Origin: Arcanobacterium sp.
GTDB lineage: Bacteria; Actinomycetota; Actinomycetes; Actinomycetales; Actinomycetaceae
Length of the DNA stretch: 64,000 bases
Direction: 5' to 3'
NCBI GenBank assembly: GCA_022778805.1
Contig: JALFSN010000003.1
Location: 62,001 to 126,000, forward strand
Part shown: piece by piece, positions 43,993 to 53,324 of the stretch
Layout of the letters: the number at the start of each line of letters is the position of its first letter
Numbering within the stretch: position 1 is the stretch's first letter
Notes under the pieces: model-generated
The model's input: the letters and a program-made list of their open reading frames with translations, nothing else
What the model was told of the DNA's origin: nothing
Databases searched by the model: none
Program-made: the position numbers and the translations under genes

Positions 43993-45390
43993 TCAGTGTG
44001 CCTCTTGCTGACGGAGCTTGTGCTCTTCCATCAGACGGCGTTCGTCTTTGCCCACAATCGCCATCAGGATGAGCGAGACTACCACCACACACAGCAGGGT
44101 GCCGTACGTCACGTTCCAACCGAAGTAATGAATCAAAAGCCCCACACCAGAGGAAGCGAGTGTGGCACCAAGCAGATAGCCAAAGAGCCCTGTGAATCCA
44201 GCTGCCGTGCCTGCCACATTCCGAGGCGAGAGATCAATTGCTTGCAAGCCAATGAGCATCACTGGCCCGTAGATTAAACCACCAATCACGCCGATCAGCA
44301 TGTAGAACATCCACAGCGGGGCTGTATTCGGCAACAGCCAGTAGAAAGCAAGAGCCACGCCCACACCTCCGAGGAAGAGCAAGCCTGCGCCAGAACGCCA
44401 CCCTTTAAACACTTTGTCGGACACCAAGCCGCACAGAAGTGTGCCAACAATGCCCGCACCCTCATAGATAGCGAACCCGATAATGCCTTCTTTGATATTA
44501 ACGCCGTGCACTTCTTCCGTAAGGTACACCGGAATCCAGCTCAAAACGCCGTAACGCAGCGTATACACGAACACGTTTGTGACGGCGAGTAGCACGATCA
44601 CCCTGTTTGTGAGCACGTGCTTGAACAGCATCTCTTTCCACGAGCTACCTTCCGAATCTGCCGCTTCCACCTTCGCAGGATCGTTGCGATATTCCTCGAT
44701 AGGCGGCAAGCCCACGGCCTCCGGACGGTCTCTGATAAGGATGAAAGCAATCAGCGCCACTATGAGTGCCACGATCGCCGGAGCCCAGAAAGCTGGGGTC
44801 CAATCCGCTTCATCCTTGGAAAAGTTGGTGAGTGCCCACGCCGCAATGACGCCTACTCCAGCACCACCCACATTGTGTGCACAATTCCAGATCGACGTCA
44901 TCCACCCACGTTCGTTGGTGGAGAACCAGTGCACAAGGACGCGCCCTGACGGAGGCCAGCCCATTCCTTGGAACCAGCCGTTAATAAACATCACGATGGC
45001 AAACACTCCCACAGACGCAGTGAGCACCGGCACAAATGCCACGAGCAAGTTCATCACTGCCGAGAGCGCCAGCCCAATAGGAAGAAAATAGCGAGCATTA
45101 GAGCGATCTGAAAGCATCGCCATAAAGAATTTAGAAAGTCCGTAGGCAAAGAGCACAGCGTTGGCCACAATTCCAATACCAACCGTGTTGAATAAACCAT
45201 TCTCTTTCAGAATAGCTGCCACGAGCGAAACGTTGTTGCGAATGAGGTAGAAGCCGGCATAGCCAAGAAAAATACCAGCAAACACCCGCCAACGCAGTGA
45301 GCGATATAGCGTCGCTACTTTTTCTGCCGGCACCGGATCGGCTTTCGGCGGAGCTGAAAGGAAACCAAGCGGCCTCGATTGCGTGGGCAT
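43993..45390 (-). CDS. glpT: Glycerol-3-phosphate transporter (organophosphate:Pi antiporter)
   Basis: A 465-residue MFS protein with 12 TM helices that exchanges glycerol-3-phosphate for phosphate. The segment GWFQGMGWPPSGRVLVHWFSTNERG and WNCAHNVGGAG closely follow E. coli GlpT rather than UhpT, and GYAGFYLIRNN marks the substrate Arg of TM1. The ATG at 45390 is backed by GGAGG; the frame to 45465 is unsupported. It lies downstream of a two-component pair on the same strand, with a perfect 9-bp dyad in the 212-bp gap. It complements the GlpABC/F/K set 18 kb away. Another phosphorylated C3 substrate such as phosphoglycerate cannot be excluded. Confidence 0.88.
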   Translation of the reverse strand: MPTQSRPLGFLSAPPKADPVPAEKVATLYRSLRWRVFAGIFLGYAGFYLIRNNVSLVAAILKENGLFNTVGIGIVANAVLFAYGLSKFFMAMLSDRSNARYFLPIGLALSAVMNLLVAFVPVLTASVGVFAIVMFINGWFQGMGWPPSGRVLVHWFSTNERGWMTSIWNCAHNVGGAGVGVIAAWALTNFSKDEADWTPAFWAPAIVALIVALIAFILIRDRPEAVGLPPIEEYRNDPAKVEAADSEGSSWKEMLFKHVLTNRVIVLLAVTNVFVYTLRYGVLSWIPVYLTEEVHGVNIKEGIIGFAIYEGAGIVGTLLCGLVSDKVFKGWRSGAGLLFLGGVGVALAFYWLLPNTAPLWMFYMLIGVIGGLIYGPVMLIGLQAIDLSPRNVAGTAAGFTGLFGYLLGATLASSGVGLLIHYFGWNVTYGTLLCVVVVSLILMAIVGKDERRLMEEHKLRQQEAH

Positions 45391-45475
45391 ACATAACCTC
45401 CGAGATCGTCGTTGAAACTCTGATGCATTCATCATAAGAAGCCCACGGTCACAGCAGTGGCTCACTAGGTCACAC

Positions 45476-45496
45476 TTGGTAACATGCTGTTACCAA
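45476..45496 (-). promoter_or_regulatory. Inverted repeat upstream of glpT (operator candidate)
   Basis: TTGGTAACA-TGC-TGTTACCAA (45476-45496) is a perfect 9-bp dyad about 86 bp ahead of the glpT start. It does not share the GTATTC core of the glpABC/F/K sites. The OmpR-type regulator encoded just upstream is a candidate, although that family usually prefers direct repeats. Confidence 0.6.
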
Positions 45497-45602
45497 CAGC
45501 TCCCCACTAGCCATGATTGACTATCCCTTGCGATCCCCATCACTGTTGCTTCCAGTTGCTGTGATGATTGTTCCTCCGATCTACGCGCCGCTCTATGCAA
45601 GG

Positions 45603-46313
45603 TCAGGATTCACCAACCTCCAGAGCGCCAAGATCGAGCGAATAGCCCAATCCACGGTGACTGCGCACACAAGCGGGATTGACGCCAGCTTGCTCAAGAT
45701 GCTTGCGCAGACGATACACAGCCGTTTTCACCATTTCTCGCCCTCCCGCAAGTGCCGCCGATCCCCAGGCAGCAGAAATAATCTCTCGAATGAGGACCAC
45801 ATCCCCAGCATGGCGTGCCAACACTCCTAAAATTGCCACCTCAACTTGGCTTTCCGTAATCACTACCCCGCGATACCACGCACGATCCAGATCAGTATTA
45901 ACGGTGATATCCCCTGCCACGATCTCATGAGATTGGTGCTGCGGAGCCACCCTGCGCACAATTGCTTGCGCACGTAATGCAAGTTCACGAGGACTAAAAG
46001 GCTTCACCATATAGTCATCTGCTCCAGCTTCCAACCCCGCAATGCGGTCTGATTCTTGCCCGAGAGCCGTGAGCAAAATAATCGGCGTGGAAATATGAGC
46101 AGCCCTCATCTTGCGCGTTATTTCGATTCCTGAACCCTGCGGCATCAACACATCGAGTACCACAAGATCGTAGTGATTGCGCTGGATAAGTTCCCATACA
46201 GCTCCCGCAGATGTGGCACTCTCGCAAGAAAATCCTTGCGTTTCTAGGGCAAAAGTGACGATTGAAACCATTTGTACTTCGTCGTCAGCCACTAATGCTC
46301 TCGGCTTGCTCAT
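45603..46313 (-). CDS. OmpR/PhoB-family response regulator
   Basis: A 236-residue two-component regulator. The receiver domain (1-120) has the acidic pair DDE at 10-12, the phosphoacceptor Asp54 in DLVVLDVLMPQG and Lys in MVKPFSPRE. The C-terminal winged helix (about 135-230) includes SQVEVAILGVLARHAGDVVLIREI and TAVYRLRKHLEQAG, typical of OmpR/PhoB DNA binding. The ATG at 46313 overlaps the kinase stop by four bases, so the pair is co-translated. glpT follows 212 bp downstream on the same strand, suggesting control of organophosphate uptake. Confidence 0.92.
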   Translation of the reverse strand: MSKPRALVADDEVQMVSIVTFALETQGFSCESATSAGAVWELIQRNHYDLVVLDVLMPQGSGIEITRKMRAAHISTPIILLTALGQESDRIAGLEAGADDYMVKPFSPRELALRAQAIVRRVAPQHQSHEIVAGDITVNTDLDRAWYRGVVITESQVEVAILGVLARHAGDVVLIREIISAAWGSAALAGGREMVKTAVYRLRKHLEQAGVNPACVRSHRGLGYSLDLGALEVGES

Positions 46314-47128
46314 TCGTTCACCTCATCACTAGCTTGATCGCCGTGCGCGGGGAGTACCACATGAATAGTAGTTCCATGAGTGGCGAGTGAATCTACCAGA
46401 ATCTCTCCACCATGCGCCTCAACTATTTGCTGTGCCACCATCATGCCTATCCCCGTGCCGGGGCGCCTATTTGAACCGACACGGAACGCTTCAAACATGT
46501 GCTCTTGGTCTTCTGAAGAGATGCCAGCTCCATTATCAGAGACAATCAAGAGGGCACCTCCGCCCTCAGCATTGCGCACATACACAGTCACGGTAGCATC
46601 CTCCCCTGCATGGCGCGTGGCATTATTCACCAGGTTCCACACGAGTTGGCGAATCAGCTGCGGATCGGCCATGATCGGCAGCGTCCCTCCTGCCGCGTCC
46701 ACGTAGATTGGAACTGGAGTGATTCTGCGCATCTGCCGCGCCGTCTGAGCCACAATTTCGCGAATATCTACCGTTTCTCGCGCAACGGGAAGATGGTTGG
46801 CCAGGCGGGCATCAATTAAAAAATTCTCGGCAATATTGATCACTTGAGTGGTGTTTTCCGTGATCGTAGTGACGAACGTGCGCTGCTGATCTGTGAGCGG
46901 GCCGGCCAGTCCCTCGGCAAGGAGCTCAGCTGCTCCGTTAATGAGAGCAAGTGGGGTGCGGATCTCGTGAGAAATCACTGTGGGGCGTTGCTGGCGAGAT
47001 TCAATCTCCGCTCGTAGCTGTCTGTTTTCCCGCATGACGCGTCTCATTCTCCACCAAAAGATGAGGGCGATGGCAGCGGCAACGCACACCGCAATAATCA
47101 GCCCTACGCCAACGATCAGGCTATCCAC
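46310..47128 (-). CDS. Sensor histidine kinase with no extracytoplasmic domain
   Basis: A 272-residue kinase. One TM helix (about 3-26) is followed at once by a short linker and HisKA with the phosphoacceptor His54 in VISHEIRTPLALINGAAELL. The HATPase domain shows the N-box LVWNLVNNATRHAG and the G-boxes VSDNGAGIS and GTGIGMMVAQQIVEAHGGEI. There is no periplasmic sensor, PAS or HAMP, so it must sense within the membrane, in the cytoplasm or through a partner protein, as UhpB does with UhpC. GlpT next door could be such a partner, but this is inference. The start is a GTG at 47128. Confidence 0.9.
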   Translation of the reverse strand: MDSLIVGVGLIIAVCVAAAIALIFWWRMRRVMRENRQLRAEIESRQQRPTVISHEIRTPLALINGAAELLAEGLAGPLTDQQRTFVTTITENTTQVINIAENFLIDARLANHLPVARETVDIREIVAQTARQMRRITPVPIYVDAAGGTLPIMADPQLIRQLVWNLVNNATRHAGEDATVTVYVRNAEGGGALLIVSDNGAGISSEDQEHMFEAFRVGSNRRPGTGIGMMVAQQIVEAHGGEILVDSLATHGTTIHVVLPAHGDQASDEVNE

Positions 47129-47283
47129 CTTTCGCCTCCCTCACACTCCTTCACAGCAAAGCACCACACGCTTTTACGGCAAGCGCCGCACGCTTCACAT
47201 ATTTCACTCACCCGCATATGTGTACGTAATGCGTACTTATACATCCGCCAGAGAGCCGCTCAGTGCGAGCACTTATTTCTCGC

Positions 47284-48762
47284 TCATCCACCAGAGACAC
47301 CGATCTCAGCATGTTGAATCATCGCGCGTTCGGCGGAACTGAGTGTGCGCGATTCGAGCCAATGCTCGGGCACATGTGCCCGTTTAGCACCTCCGGCACG
47401 CCCGCGCGATCCGTGAGCGGCAGCCGGATACGGCTGGCTGAGATCAAGCACACCCAGCAGTTCACGGAGCTCATGGAGCGAACTCACCACAGCCAATTGA
47501 CTGCGCACATCGCTGCCCACTGAGAATCCGCGCAGATACCATCCGATGTGTTTGCGCATATCACGCATAGCTTTCAGCTCATCGCCCCAATGCTCCACCA
47601 TCAGCTCGGCATGCCGCATCATCAGCTCCGCCACCTGGCCCAACGACGGCTGTGCCCTGAGCGGCGAGCCGCTGTAGGCCGCCGCCATATCATAGAAAAT
47701 CCATGGGCGCCCTTGAGCACCGCGTCCGATGGCAACGCCAGCACATCTCGTCACGCCTACCATGCGTTCCGCATCATCCACTTCAAAGACGTCACCGTTT
47801 CCAAAAATTGGTACAGCGCCATCCACTAGTTTGACGAGTTCGGCTATGCATTCCCAGTGAGCATGGCCGGAATAATGTTCTTCGAGAGTGCGGGCGTGGA
47901 GCGTGAGTGCTGCAATACCTGATTCGACTGCAATGGCGGCGGCCTCCCGAAAAGTCTGGTGCTCGCCGTCAATACCGAGACGGAGCTTAGCCGTCACCGG
48001 CACGGCGCTGGCGCGCCCAGCAGCATCAGATGCTTCAGCGGCAGCGCGGACGGCTGAACTCACGATGCTACGGAATAGATCCGTCTTCCACGGCAGCGCC
48101 GAGCCTCCTCCTTTACGCGTCACTTTTGGCACCGGACAGCCAAAATTGAGATCAATATGGTCGGCTAGATCGAGCTCAATCAAGCGGCGCACGGCCGCCG
48201 CCGTCACGCCTGGTTGCACTCCATAGAGCTGCACGGAGCGCACAGGATCGCCAGCATCTGGCTGCAGCATCTGCATCGTGCTGGCCTTGCCCTCGACCAG
48301 TGCCCGCGTCGTAATCATTTCACACACGAACAGCCCAGCCGGTGCATGAGTGCCATGATCGGCGCCACGATGAGCGCCAATACCGCTATGAGCATCCACG
48401 CGCGCGTTCAACTGCTGGTTCCCAGGAGTCCCCACGTGAATGTTCACCTGATGTGCGTAGGCATTGAGCTGATCGCCAGCTACCTGGTAGCCAGCGTCCG
48501 CCTCCGCACTGCCCGGCACACCGCCCATGTGAGCAGACATAGGGCGCGCCCGCTCAAAGCTGAGAGACGATGCATCTGCCAGCGCCTGCTGTGCACACTC
48601 TCGGCACAGCTGACGAAAGGGGGCGTTCGTAACTCCGGCCATTGGAGAGAGCAGCACCGGCACGTCGAGCTGAAGTGCCCCAATATTCACCGGCGCACGC
48701 TGCCCACTCTCAACAGATGTCCCCGCTGCACTAGCTACTGCCCCAACGACGTCAGCAGCCAC
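47284..48762 (-). CDS. dusB: tRNA-dihydrouridine synthase with an 85-residue insertion
   Basis: FMN enzyme reducing uridines in the tRNA D-loop. The family parts are PVLLSPMAGVTNAPFRQLCREC, LFVCEMITTRALVEG, DLNFGCPVPKVTRKGGGSAL with the catalytic Cys, the FMN loops GNGDVFEVDDAERM and CAGVAIGRGAQGRPW, and the C-terminal tRNA-binding helices. The 492-residue length exceeds the usual 330-390 mainly because residues about 58-142 (bases 48337-48591) are inserted between the first strand-helix unit and LFVCEMIT, where the family normally has a few residues. A GTG start directly follows the glyS stop, implying coupled translation; no better start lies before the conserved core. Confidence 0.9.
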   Translation of the reverse strand: MAADVVGAVASAAGTSVESGQRAPVNIGALQLDVPVLLSPMAGVTNAPFRQLCRECAQQALADASSLSFERARPMSAHMGGVPGSAEADAGYQVAGDQLNAYAHQVNIHVGTPGNQQLNARVDAHSGIGAHRGADHGTHAPAGLFVCEMITTRALVEGKASTMQMLQPDAGDPVRSVQLYGVQPGVTAAAVRRLIELDLADHIDLNFGCPVPKVTRKGGGSALPWKTDLFRSIVSSAVRAAAEASDAAGRASAVPVTAKLRLGIDGEHQTFREAAAIAVESGIAALTLHARTLEEHYSGHAHWECIAELVKLVDGAVPIFGNGDVFEVDDAERMVGVTRCAGVAIGRGAQGRPWIFYDMAAAYSGSPLRAQPSLGQVAELMMRHAELMVEHWGDELKAMRDMRKHIGWYLRGFSVGSDVRSQLAVVSSLHELRELLGVLDLSQPYPAAAHGSRGRAGGAKRAHVPEHWLESRTLSSAERAMIQHAEIGVSGG

Positions 48763-50157
48763 TTAGCATCCGATGAGCTTGTCGGCCAGATACCCACGCA
48801 CCTGCTCCATGGGGATGCGCTCTTGAGCCATCGTGTCGCGATCGCGCACCGTGACGGCGTGATCATCGAGCGAATCGAAATCAACCGTGATGCAGAACGG
48901 AGTACCAATCTCATCCTGGCGGCGATAGCGCCGCCCGAGCGCACCGGCGTCATCAAAGTCCACATTCCAATACTGGCGCAAATCGGCCGCGAGATCGCGC
49001 GCCACCGGAGAGAGCTTCTCAGAACGCGAGAGTGGCAGTACCGCCGCTTTCACGGGTGCGAGGCGAGGATCGAGTTTCAGCAGCACACGCTTATCAACTC
49101 CACCTTTAGTGTTTGGCGCCTCATCTTCGGTATAGGCTTCCACCAAGAATGCCATCATTGAGCGAGTCAGCCCTGCTGAGGGTTCGATAACGTACGGGAT
49201 ATAGCGCTCGCCGCTAGCCTGATCGAAATACTCAAGTTTCTTTCCGGAACGCTGAGAGTGCGCTGAGAGATCGAAATCTGTACGGTTGGCAATCCCCTCC
49301 AGCTCGCCCCACTCAGAGCCTTGGAAACCAAACTTGTACTCGATATCAACTGTGCGCTTGGAATAGTGCGAGAGCTTCTCTTTCGGGTGCTCATACAGGC
49401 GCAGGTTGTCAGGAGAAATTCCCAGCCCCGTGTACCATGCGAAGCGATCATCAATCCAGCGCTGATGCCACTGCTCGTCTTCTCCAGGCTTGACGAAAAA
49501 TTCAATCTCCATCTGTTCAAATTCTCGGGTGCGGAAGATGAAGTTACCAGGAGTGATTTCGTTGCGGAAGCTCTTTCCCACCTGACCAATGCCAAACGGC
49601 GGCTTCTTGCGTGACGTCGTGAGGACGTTTAAGAAGTTGATAAAAATTCCCTGAGCCGTCTCGGGGCGCAAATAGTGCAGACCAGCTTCATCGTCCACTG
49701 GGCCAAGATACGTCTTGAGTAGTCCAGAGAAAGGTTTCGAGTCCGTCCACTGCCCGCGAGCGCCGCAGTTCGGGCATGCCACATCTGCCATATCGACGTC
49801 AGCATCTGATATCGCATGCTTTGCCGCATAGCTCTCTTTGAGCTCGTCTTCACGCAGGCGTTTGTGGCAGTTCAAACATTCAATCAGTGGATCTGAAAAC
49901 GTGGACACGTGCCCGCTGGCCACCCACACTTCACGCGGCAGAATAATGGAGGAGTCCAGTCCCACCACGTCAGCACGGCTCGTCACGTTGGCACGCCACC
50001 ACTGGCGTTTGATGTTTTCTTTAAGCTCGACCCCGAGAGGGCCGTAATCCCATGCAGAGCGCGTGCCTCCATAAATTTCGCCGGAGGGGAAGACGAAACC
50101 CCGCCGCTTTGCCAGTGAGATCACGTTGTCGAGTTGTGAGGGAGCTGCCTTAGCCAT
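48763..50157 (-). CDS. glyS: Glycyl-tRNA synthetase (dimeric class II)
   Basis: Charges tRNA-Gly. The 464-residue GlyQS-type enzyme shows [23 protein letters not shown], a zinc-ribbon-like insert (CLNCHKRL ... CPNCGARG), motif 2 region [28 protein letters not shown] and motif 3 with [14 protein letters not shown]. The C-terminal anticodon-binding domain follows ([16 protein letters not shown]). The ATG at 50157 is favoured over 50163 by spacing from AAAGGA. It diverges from znuA and is followed without gap by dusB. Confidence 0.96.
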   Translation of the reverse strand: MAKAAPSQLDNVISLAKRRGFVFPSGEIYGGTRSAWDYGPLGVELKENIKRQWWRANVTSRADVVGLDSSIILPREVWVASGHVSTFSDPLIECLNCHKRLREDELKESYAAKHAISDADVDMADVACPNCGARGQWTDSKPFSGLLKTYLGPVDDEAGLHYLRPETAQGIFINFLNVLTTSRKKPPFGIGQVGKSFRNEITPGNFIFRTREFEQMEIEFFVKPGEDEQWHQRWIDDRFAWYTGLGISPDNLRLYEHPKEKLSHYSKRTVDIEYKFGFQGSEWGELEGIANRTDFDLSAHSQRSGKKLEYFDQASGERYIPYVIEPSAGLTRSMMAFLVEAYTEDEAPNTKGGVDKRVLLKLDPRLAPVKAAVLPLSRSEKLSPVARDLAADLRQYWNVDFDDAGALGRRYRRQDEIGTPFCITVDFDSLDDHAVTVRDRDTMAQERIPMEQVRGYLADKLIGC

Positions 50158-50301
50158 GCCCATGTCCTTTCTACCGCATCTGGATGATGCGGAATCGTTG
50201 CATACCCCGCCATTGTACGGGCGAGATGACTACTTGCGTTTCGCTCAAGAGCCTCTACCACTTTGATATGCATCACACATCCCCTTTCTCCTTCCAAAAG
50301 T

Positions 50302-50331
50302 TTGAAAACGATTCTCATTAATTTGTAACAT
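50302..50331 (+). promoter_or_regulatory. Zur-like box and promoter of the zinc uptake operon
   Basis: TGAAAACGATTCTCA (50303-50317) is an imperfect dyad resembling actinobacterial Zur/Fur boxes. It overlaps a -35-like TTGAAA (50302-50307); an 18-bp spacer leads to TAACAT (50326-50331). The ATG at 50339 lies seven bases after this -10, so a leaderless znuA message is likely, and Zur bound at the dyad would shut it off in high zinc. Confidence 0.65.
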
Positions 50332-50338
50332 GGTGCCT

Positions 50339-51364
50339 ATGAATATAGAGAAAGATAGTTTCGCTTCCAGCCGCAGATCGCGCACTCGTTCTCTGAGCTC
50401 CGTGATTGCCGTTGGTGCAGCAAGCGTAGTGGCATTAGCATCGTGCTCCACGCCCACACCCTCAGGGCCTGCGACGGGCAGCTCTAGCACCTCCGATGAC
50501 AAAATTTCTGTATCGGCTTCGTTTTATCCCGTGGCCTGGCTCGCCGAGCAGATCGGCACGGATGCCGTCACGGTCTCATCCGTCACCCCTGCAAACGTGG
50601 AGCCTCACGAGTTCGAACTCTCCCCCGCAGATATCAGCAATCTTTCCAAATCTCAGCTCATCGTCTATGTCAAGGGTTTCCAGCCCTCTTTAGATGACGC
50701 CGTCGCCACCGTTTCTGGTCCAACCGTCATCGATCTTTCCCCCAACGTCTCCCTTGAAAAGTCGCAAACCGCAGGGGATACGCACGAGGATGAACACGCC
50801 GACGAGCATGAGGGCGAGCACGCCGAAGACGCCCACGAGCACGGCGAAATGGGACTCGATCCTCATTTCTGGCTCGATCCGGTACGCATGAAGGCTGCTG
50901 CCAGCGCCCTCACAGATGCGCTGAGCAAAGCACACGCCGATAAAGCCGAGGTTTTTAAGGCCAACTTGAGTGCGCTCGATGCCAAACTCACCACCCTTGA
51001 CTCCGATTTCTCCAGTGGTCTCAAGCAGTGCAAGCTGCATGACGTCGTCACCTCGCACGCCGCTTTCAGCTACCTCACTGAACGCTATGGACTCAATCAG
51101 TACGCGATTTCCGGCGTCGATCCAGAAGCTGAGCCATCTCCTTCAGATCTCGCAAACGTGAAGAAAGTAGTGAGTTCTAACGGCACGACGACGATTTTCA
51201 CGGAAGAACTGGTATCGCCCAAGACGGCACAGGCCGTCGCTCAAGAAACTGGAGCCAAGACGGCGGTGCTCTCCCCCATCGAATCGAAGCCAGAATCGGG
51301 AGACTACATCTCAGCTATGCAGAACAATCTCAAGGAATTGCGAAGCGCACTTCAATGCCAGTAA
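50339..51364 (+). CDS. znuA: Zinc ABC transporter substrate-binding lipoprotein
   Basis: Surface-anchored zinc receptor of cluster 9, 341 residues. A basic N-terminus and hydrophobic segment end in the lipobox ALASC. The domain shows VEPHEFELSPADI, an acidic His-rich loop (about 143-171, repeating DEHE/HAED) and GLDPHFWLDPVRM, all typical of zinc receptors. A possible ATG at 50330 adds three residues, but the one at 50339 fits the promoter spacing. It heads znuA-znuC-znuB-zur on the plus strand and is presumably Zur-repressed. Manganese specificity is less likely given the His-rich loop. Confidence 0.93.
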   Translation: MNIEKDSFASSRRSRTRSLSSVIAVGAASVVALASCSTPTPSGPATGSSSTSDDKISVSASFYPVAWLAEQIGTDAVTVSSVTPANVEPHEFELSPADISNLSKSQLIVYVKGFQPSLDDAVATVSGPTVIDLSPNVSLEKSQTAGDTHEDEHADEHEGEHAEDAHEHGEMGLDPHFWLDPVRMKAAASALTDALSKAHADKAEVFKANLSALDAKLTTLDSDFSSGLKQCKLHDVVTSHAAFSYLTERYGLNQYAISGVDPEAEPSPSDLANVKKVVSSNGTTTIFTEELVSPKTAQAVAQETGAKTAVLSPIESKPESGDYISAMQNNLKELRSALQCQ

Positions 51365-52245
51365 ATAGCAACCGCGAGCCTCGTGACGCCGCACCCGCAG
51401 CGCCTGACACACACGCTCGCATCCGCGTGGTTCAGGCACGCGAGACGTCGGGCAGAGCGCCCCACCGACACGCGCCTGAGCCGGTACCAGCCGTTGCAGC
51501 CCAGAACGTCTCACTCGTTCTGGGCGCTTCGCCTATTTTGCACGACGTCTCTTTCTCAGTGCCCACCGGCCAAGTAGTGGCACTTATGGGGGCAAACGGT
51601 TCGGGAAAATCCACTCTCGTGCGCACTCTTCTCGGGGTCTACCGCCCCACCGAGGGCAGCGTGGAGATACTCGGCTACCCGCAGGGGCATCCCCACATAC
51701 CTTTTGACCACATCGGTTATGTACCTCAACGAGTGACGCCGCGCTCTGGCGTGCCAGCAACGGCACTGGAAGTGGTGCGTTCAGGCTTACTCTCGCGTGG
51801 GCATCTCTTTGCAGACCGCGGCAGAAAAGCTAAAGCTAAGGCGCTGGCTGCACTAACAGCTGTGGGGTTAGATGAGCGAGCTCACGATCACGTTCACGTT
51901 TTCTCGGGTGGTCAGGCGCAGCGGTTAGCCATTGCGCGCGCTCTTGTGCGCAATCCAGCAGTGCTCTTTTTAGATGAGCCGTTAGCTGGAGTGGACGTCC
52001 ATTCGCGCACCGCTCTGGCGCAGATCTTGAGCAAACTCAAGCGTGACGGCGTCACTCAACTGATCGTGCTCCATGAGACGGAAGAGCTGACTCCGCTGCT
52101 AGATCGCGTGATTTACTTAGAAAACGGCCAGGTGATATACGATGGCACCCCCGTAGAGCTCCCTAGAGCACTGGAGTGGCGCCACGCTGCCCACCACCGC
52201 GATCCGCTGGTACAGCACCACGCGCCAAAACTCACGGGAGAGTGA
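51355..52245 (+). CDS. znuC: Zinc ABC transporter ATPase
   Basis: ATPase driving zinc import through ZnuB. It has Walker A MGANGSGKST, signature FSGGQAQRLAIARAL, Walker B AVLFLDEPLAGVD and H-loop VLHETEEL (the usual TH pair is HE here). The 296-residue frame starts at an ATG overlapping the znuA stop by ten bases and carries about 45 extra, Arg/Pro/Ala-rich N-terminal residues before AAQNVSLVLG; a GTG within this stretch may be the real start. The adjacent permease and zur support zinc as substrate. Confidence 0.92.
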   Translation: MPVNSNREPRDAAPAAPDTHARIRVVQARETSGRAPHRHAPEPVPAVAAQNVSLVLGASPILHDVSFSVPTGQVVALMGANGSGKSTLVRTLLGVYRPTEGSVEILGYPQGHPHIPFDHIGYVPQRVTPRSGVPATALEVVRSGLLSRGHLFADRGRKAKAKALAALTAVGLDERAHDHVHVFSGGQAQRLAIARALVRNPAVLFLDEPLAGVDVHSRTALAQILSKLKRDGVTQLIVLHETEELTPLLDRVIYLENGQVIYDGTPVELPRALEWRHAAHHRDPLVQHHAPKLTGE

Positions 52246-52260
52246 AAAGAGAGAAGCACT

Positions 52261-53124
52261 ATGAATCTCATATCAGAAATGCTCACCTCCGAGCTGATGA
52301 TACGCGCATTGATCGTGGCCGTCCTCGTCGGGATCTCAGCTCCAATCGTCGGCACATATCTCGTGCAGCGTTCCATGGCCCTCATGGGAGATGGCATCGG
52401 CCATATCGCACTCACCGGAGTAGCGCTAGGCTGGCTCATTGGCGCTGCTATCGGCATTCAACCCGTCGATATGCTAGCCGTGCCAGGGGCTATTGTGACA
52501 TCTATGCTCGGAGCTGCGCTCATTGAGATATTCCGTGCGCGCGGACGCACTGGCTCAGATGTGGCCCTCGCTCTGCTGTTTTATGGGGGCATCGCCGGCG
52601 GCGTCATTCTCATTCGGGTGGCTGGCGGCACGACGACGAACCTCACGAGCTACCTTTTCGGCTCCATCGCTACAGTCAGTATCAGCGATGTGTACTATAC
52701 CGTCGGTCTGACTCTTTTTATTGTGGCCGTCGGTATTGGGCTGCGTGGCCCGCTTTTTTCACTCTCCTACGATCCTGAGTTTTCCCGAGCTAGCGGGCTG
52801 CGCGTGAGCACACTCAACATCTGTGTCGCCATGCTGGCAGCTCTCACGGTGTCTATCTCTATGCGCGTGGTCGGGGTACTCCTGGTCTCCGCTATTATGA
52901 TCGTGCCCGTGGCCATCGGGCAACTGGTGGCCAGTTCATTCCGTGGCACAATGGCAATCGGCATGACCATCGGCGTCATCGTCTCCGTGGCTGGACTCGT
53001 TATCACGTACATATACCCATTCAGCCCAGGCGCAATGATCGTCGTACTCGCCGTCGGCCTCTATATGATCGTGGCCGCGTTGCATCCGCTCATCCAGTAT
53101 CTGAGCGCCAAAAGCCACATCTGA
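52261..53124 (+). CDS. znuB: Zinc ABC transporter permease
   Basis: A 287-residue ABC-3 family permease with about eight TM helices forming the zinc channel. Typical segments are SAPIVGTYLVQRSMALMGDGIGHIALTG, the coupling-helix region LSYDPEFSRASGL and VVGVLLVSAIMIVPVAIGQL. The ATG at 52261 follows AGAGAGAAG, 15 bp after znuC. zur lies 200 bp further on in the same direction. Confidence 0.94.
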   Translation: MNLISEMLTSELMIRALIVAVLVGISAPIVGTYLVQRSMALMGDGIGHIALTGVALGWLIGAAIGIQPVDMLAVPGAIVTSMLGAALIEIFRARGRTGSDVALALLFYGGIAGGVILIRVAGGTTTNLTSYLFGSIATVSISDVYYTVGLTLFIVAVGIGLRGPLFSLSYDPEFSRASGLRVSTLNICVAMLAALTVSISMRVVGVLLVSAIMIVPVAIGQLVASSFRGTMAIGMTIGVIVSVAGLVITYIYPFSPGAMIVVLAVGLYMIVAALHPLIQYLSAKSHI

Positions 53125-53324
53125 GCACTGGAATCACGGCGCAGAATGGCAGACCCGAGTATGACGAGTTTTTCTCAATGTATGAACTCAGATATGGGCG
53201 AGATTGCCACAACTCTGACAATGCTGGCACAGCTCTTACAATGGAGGTGGTTTGTGTATCTCTCGCATGGATGTGAGTGAGCGGGATAAGAGGTCAGCCA
53301 AGCTGAAGAATCGAGGACGCACTT

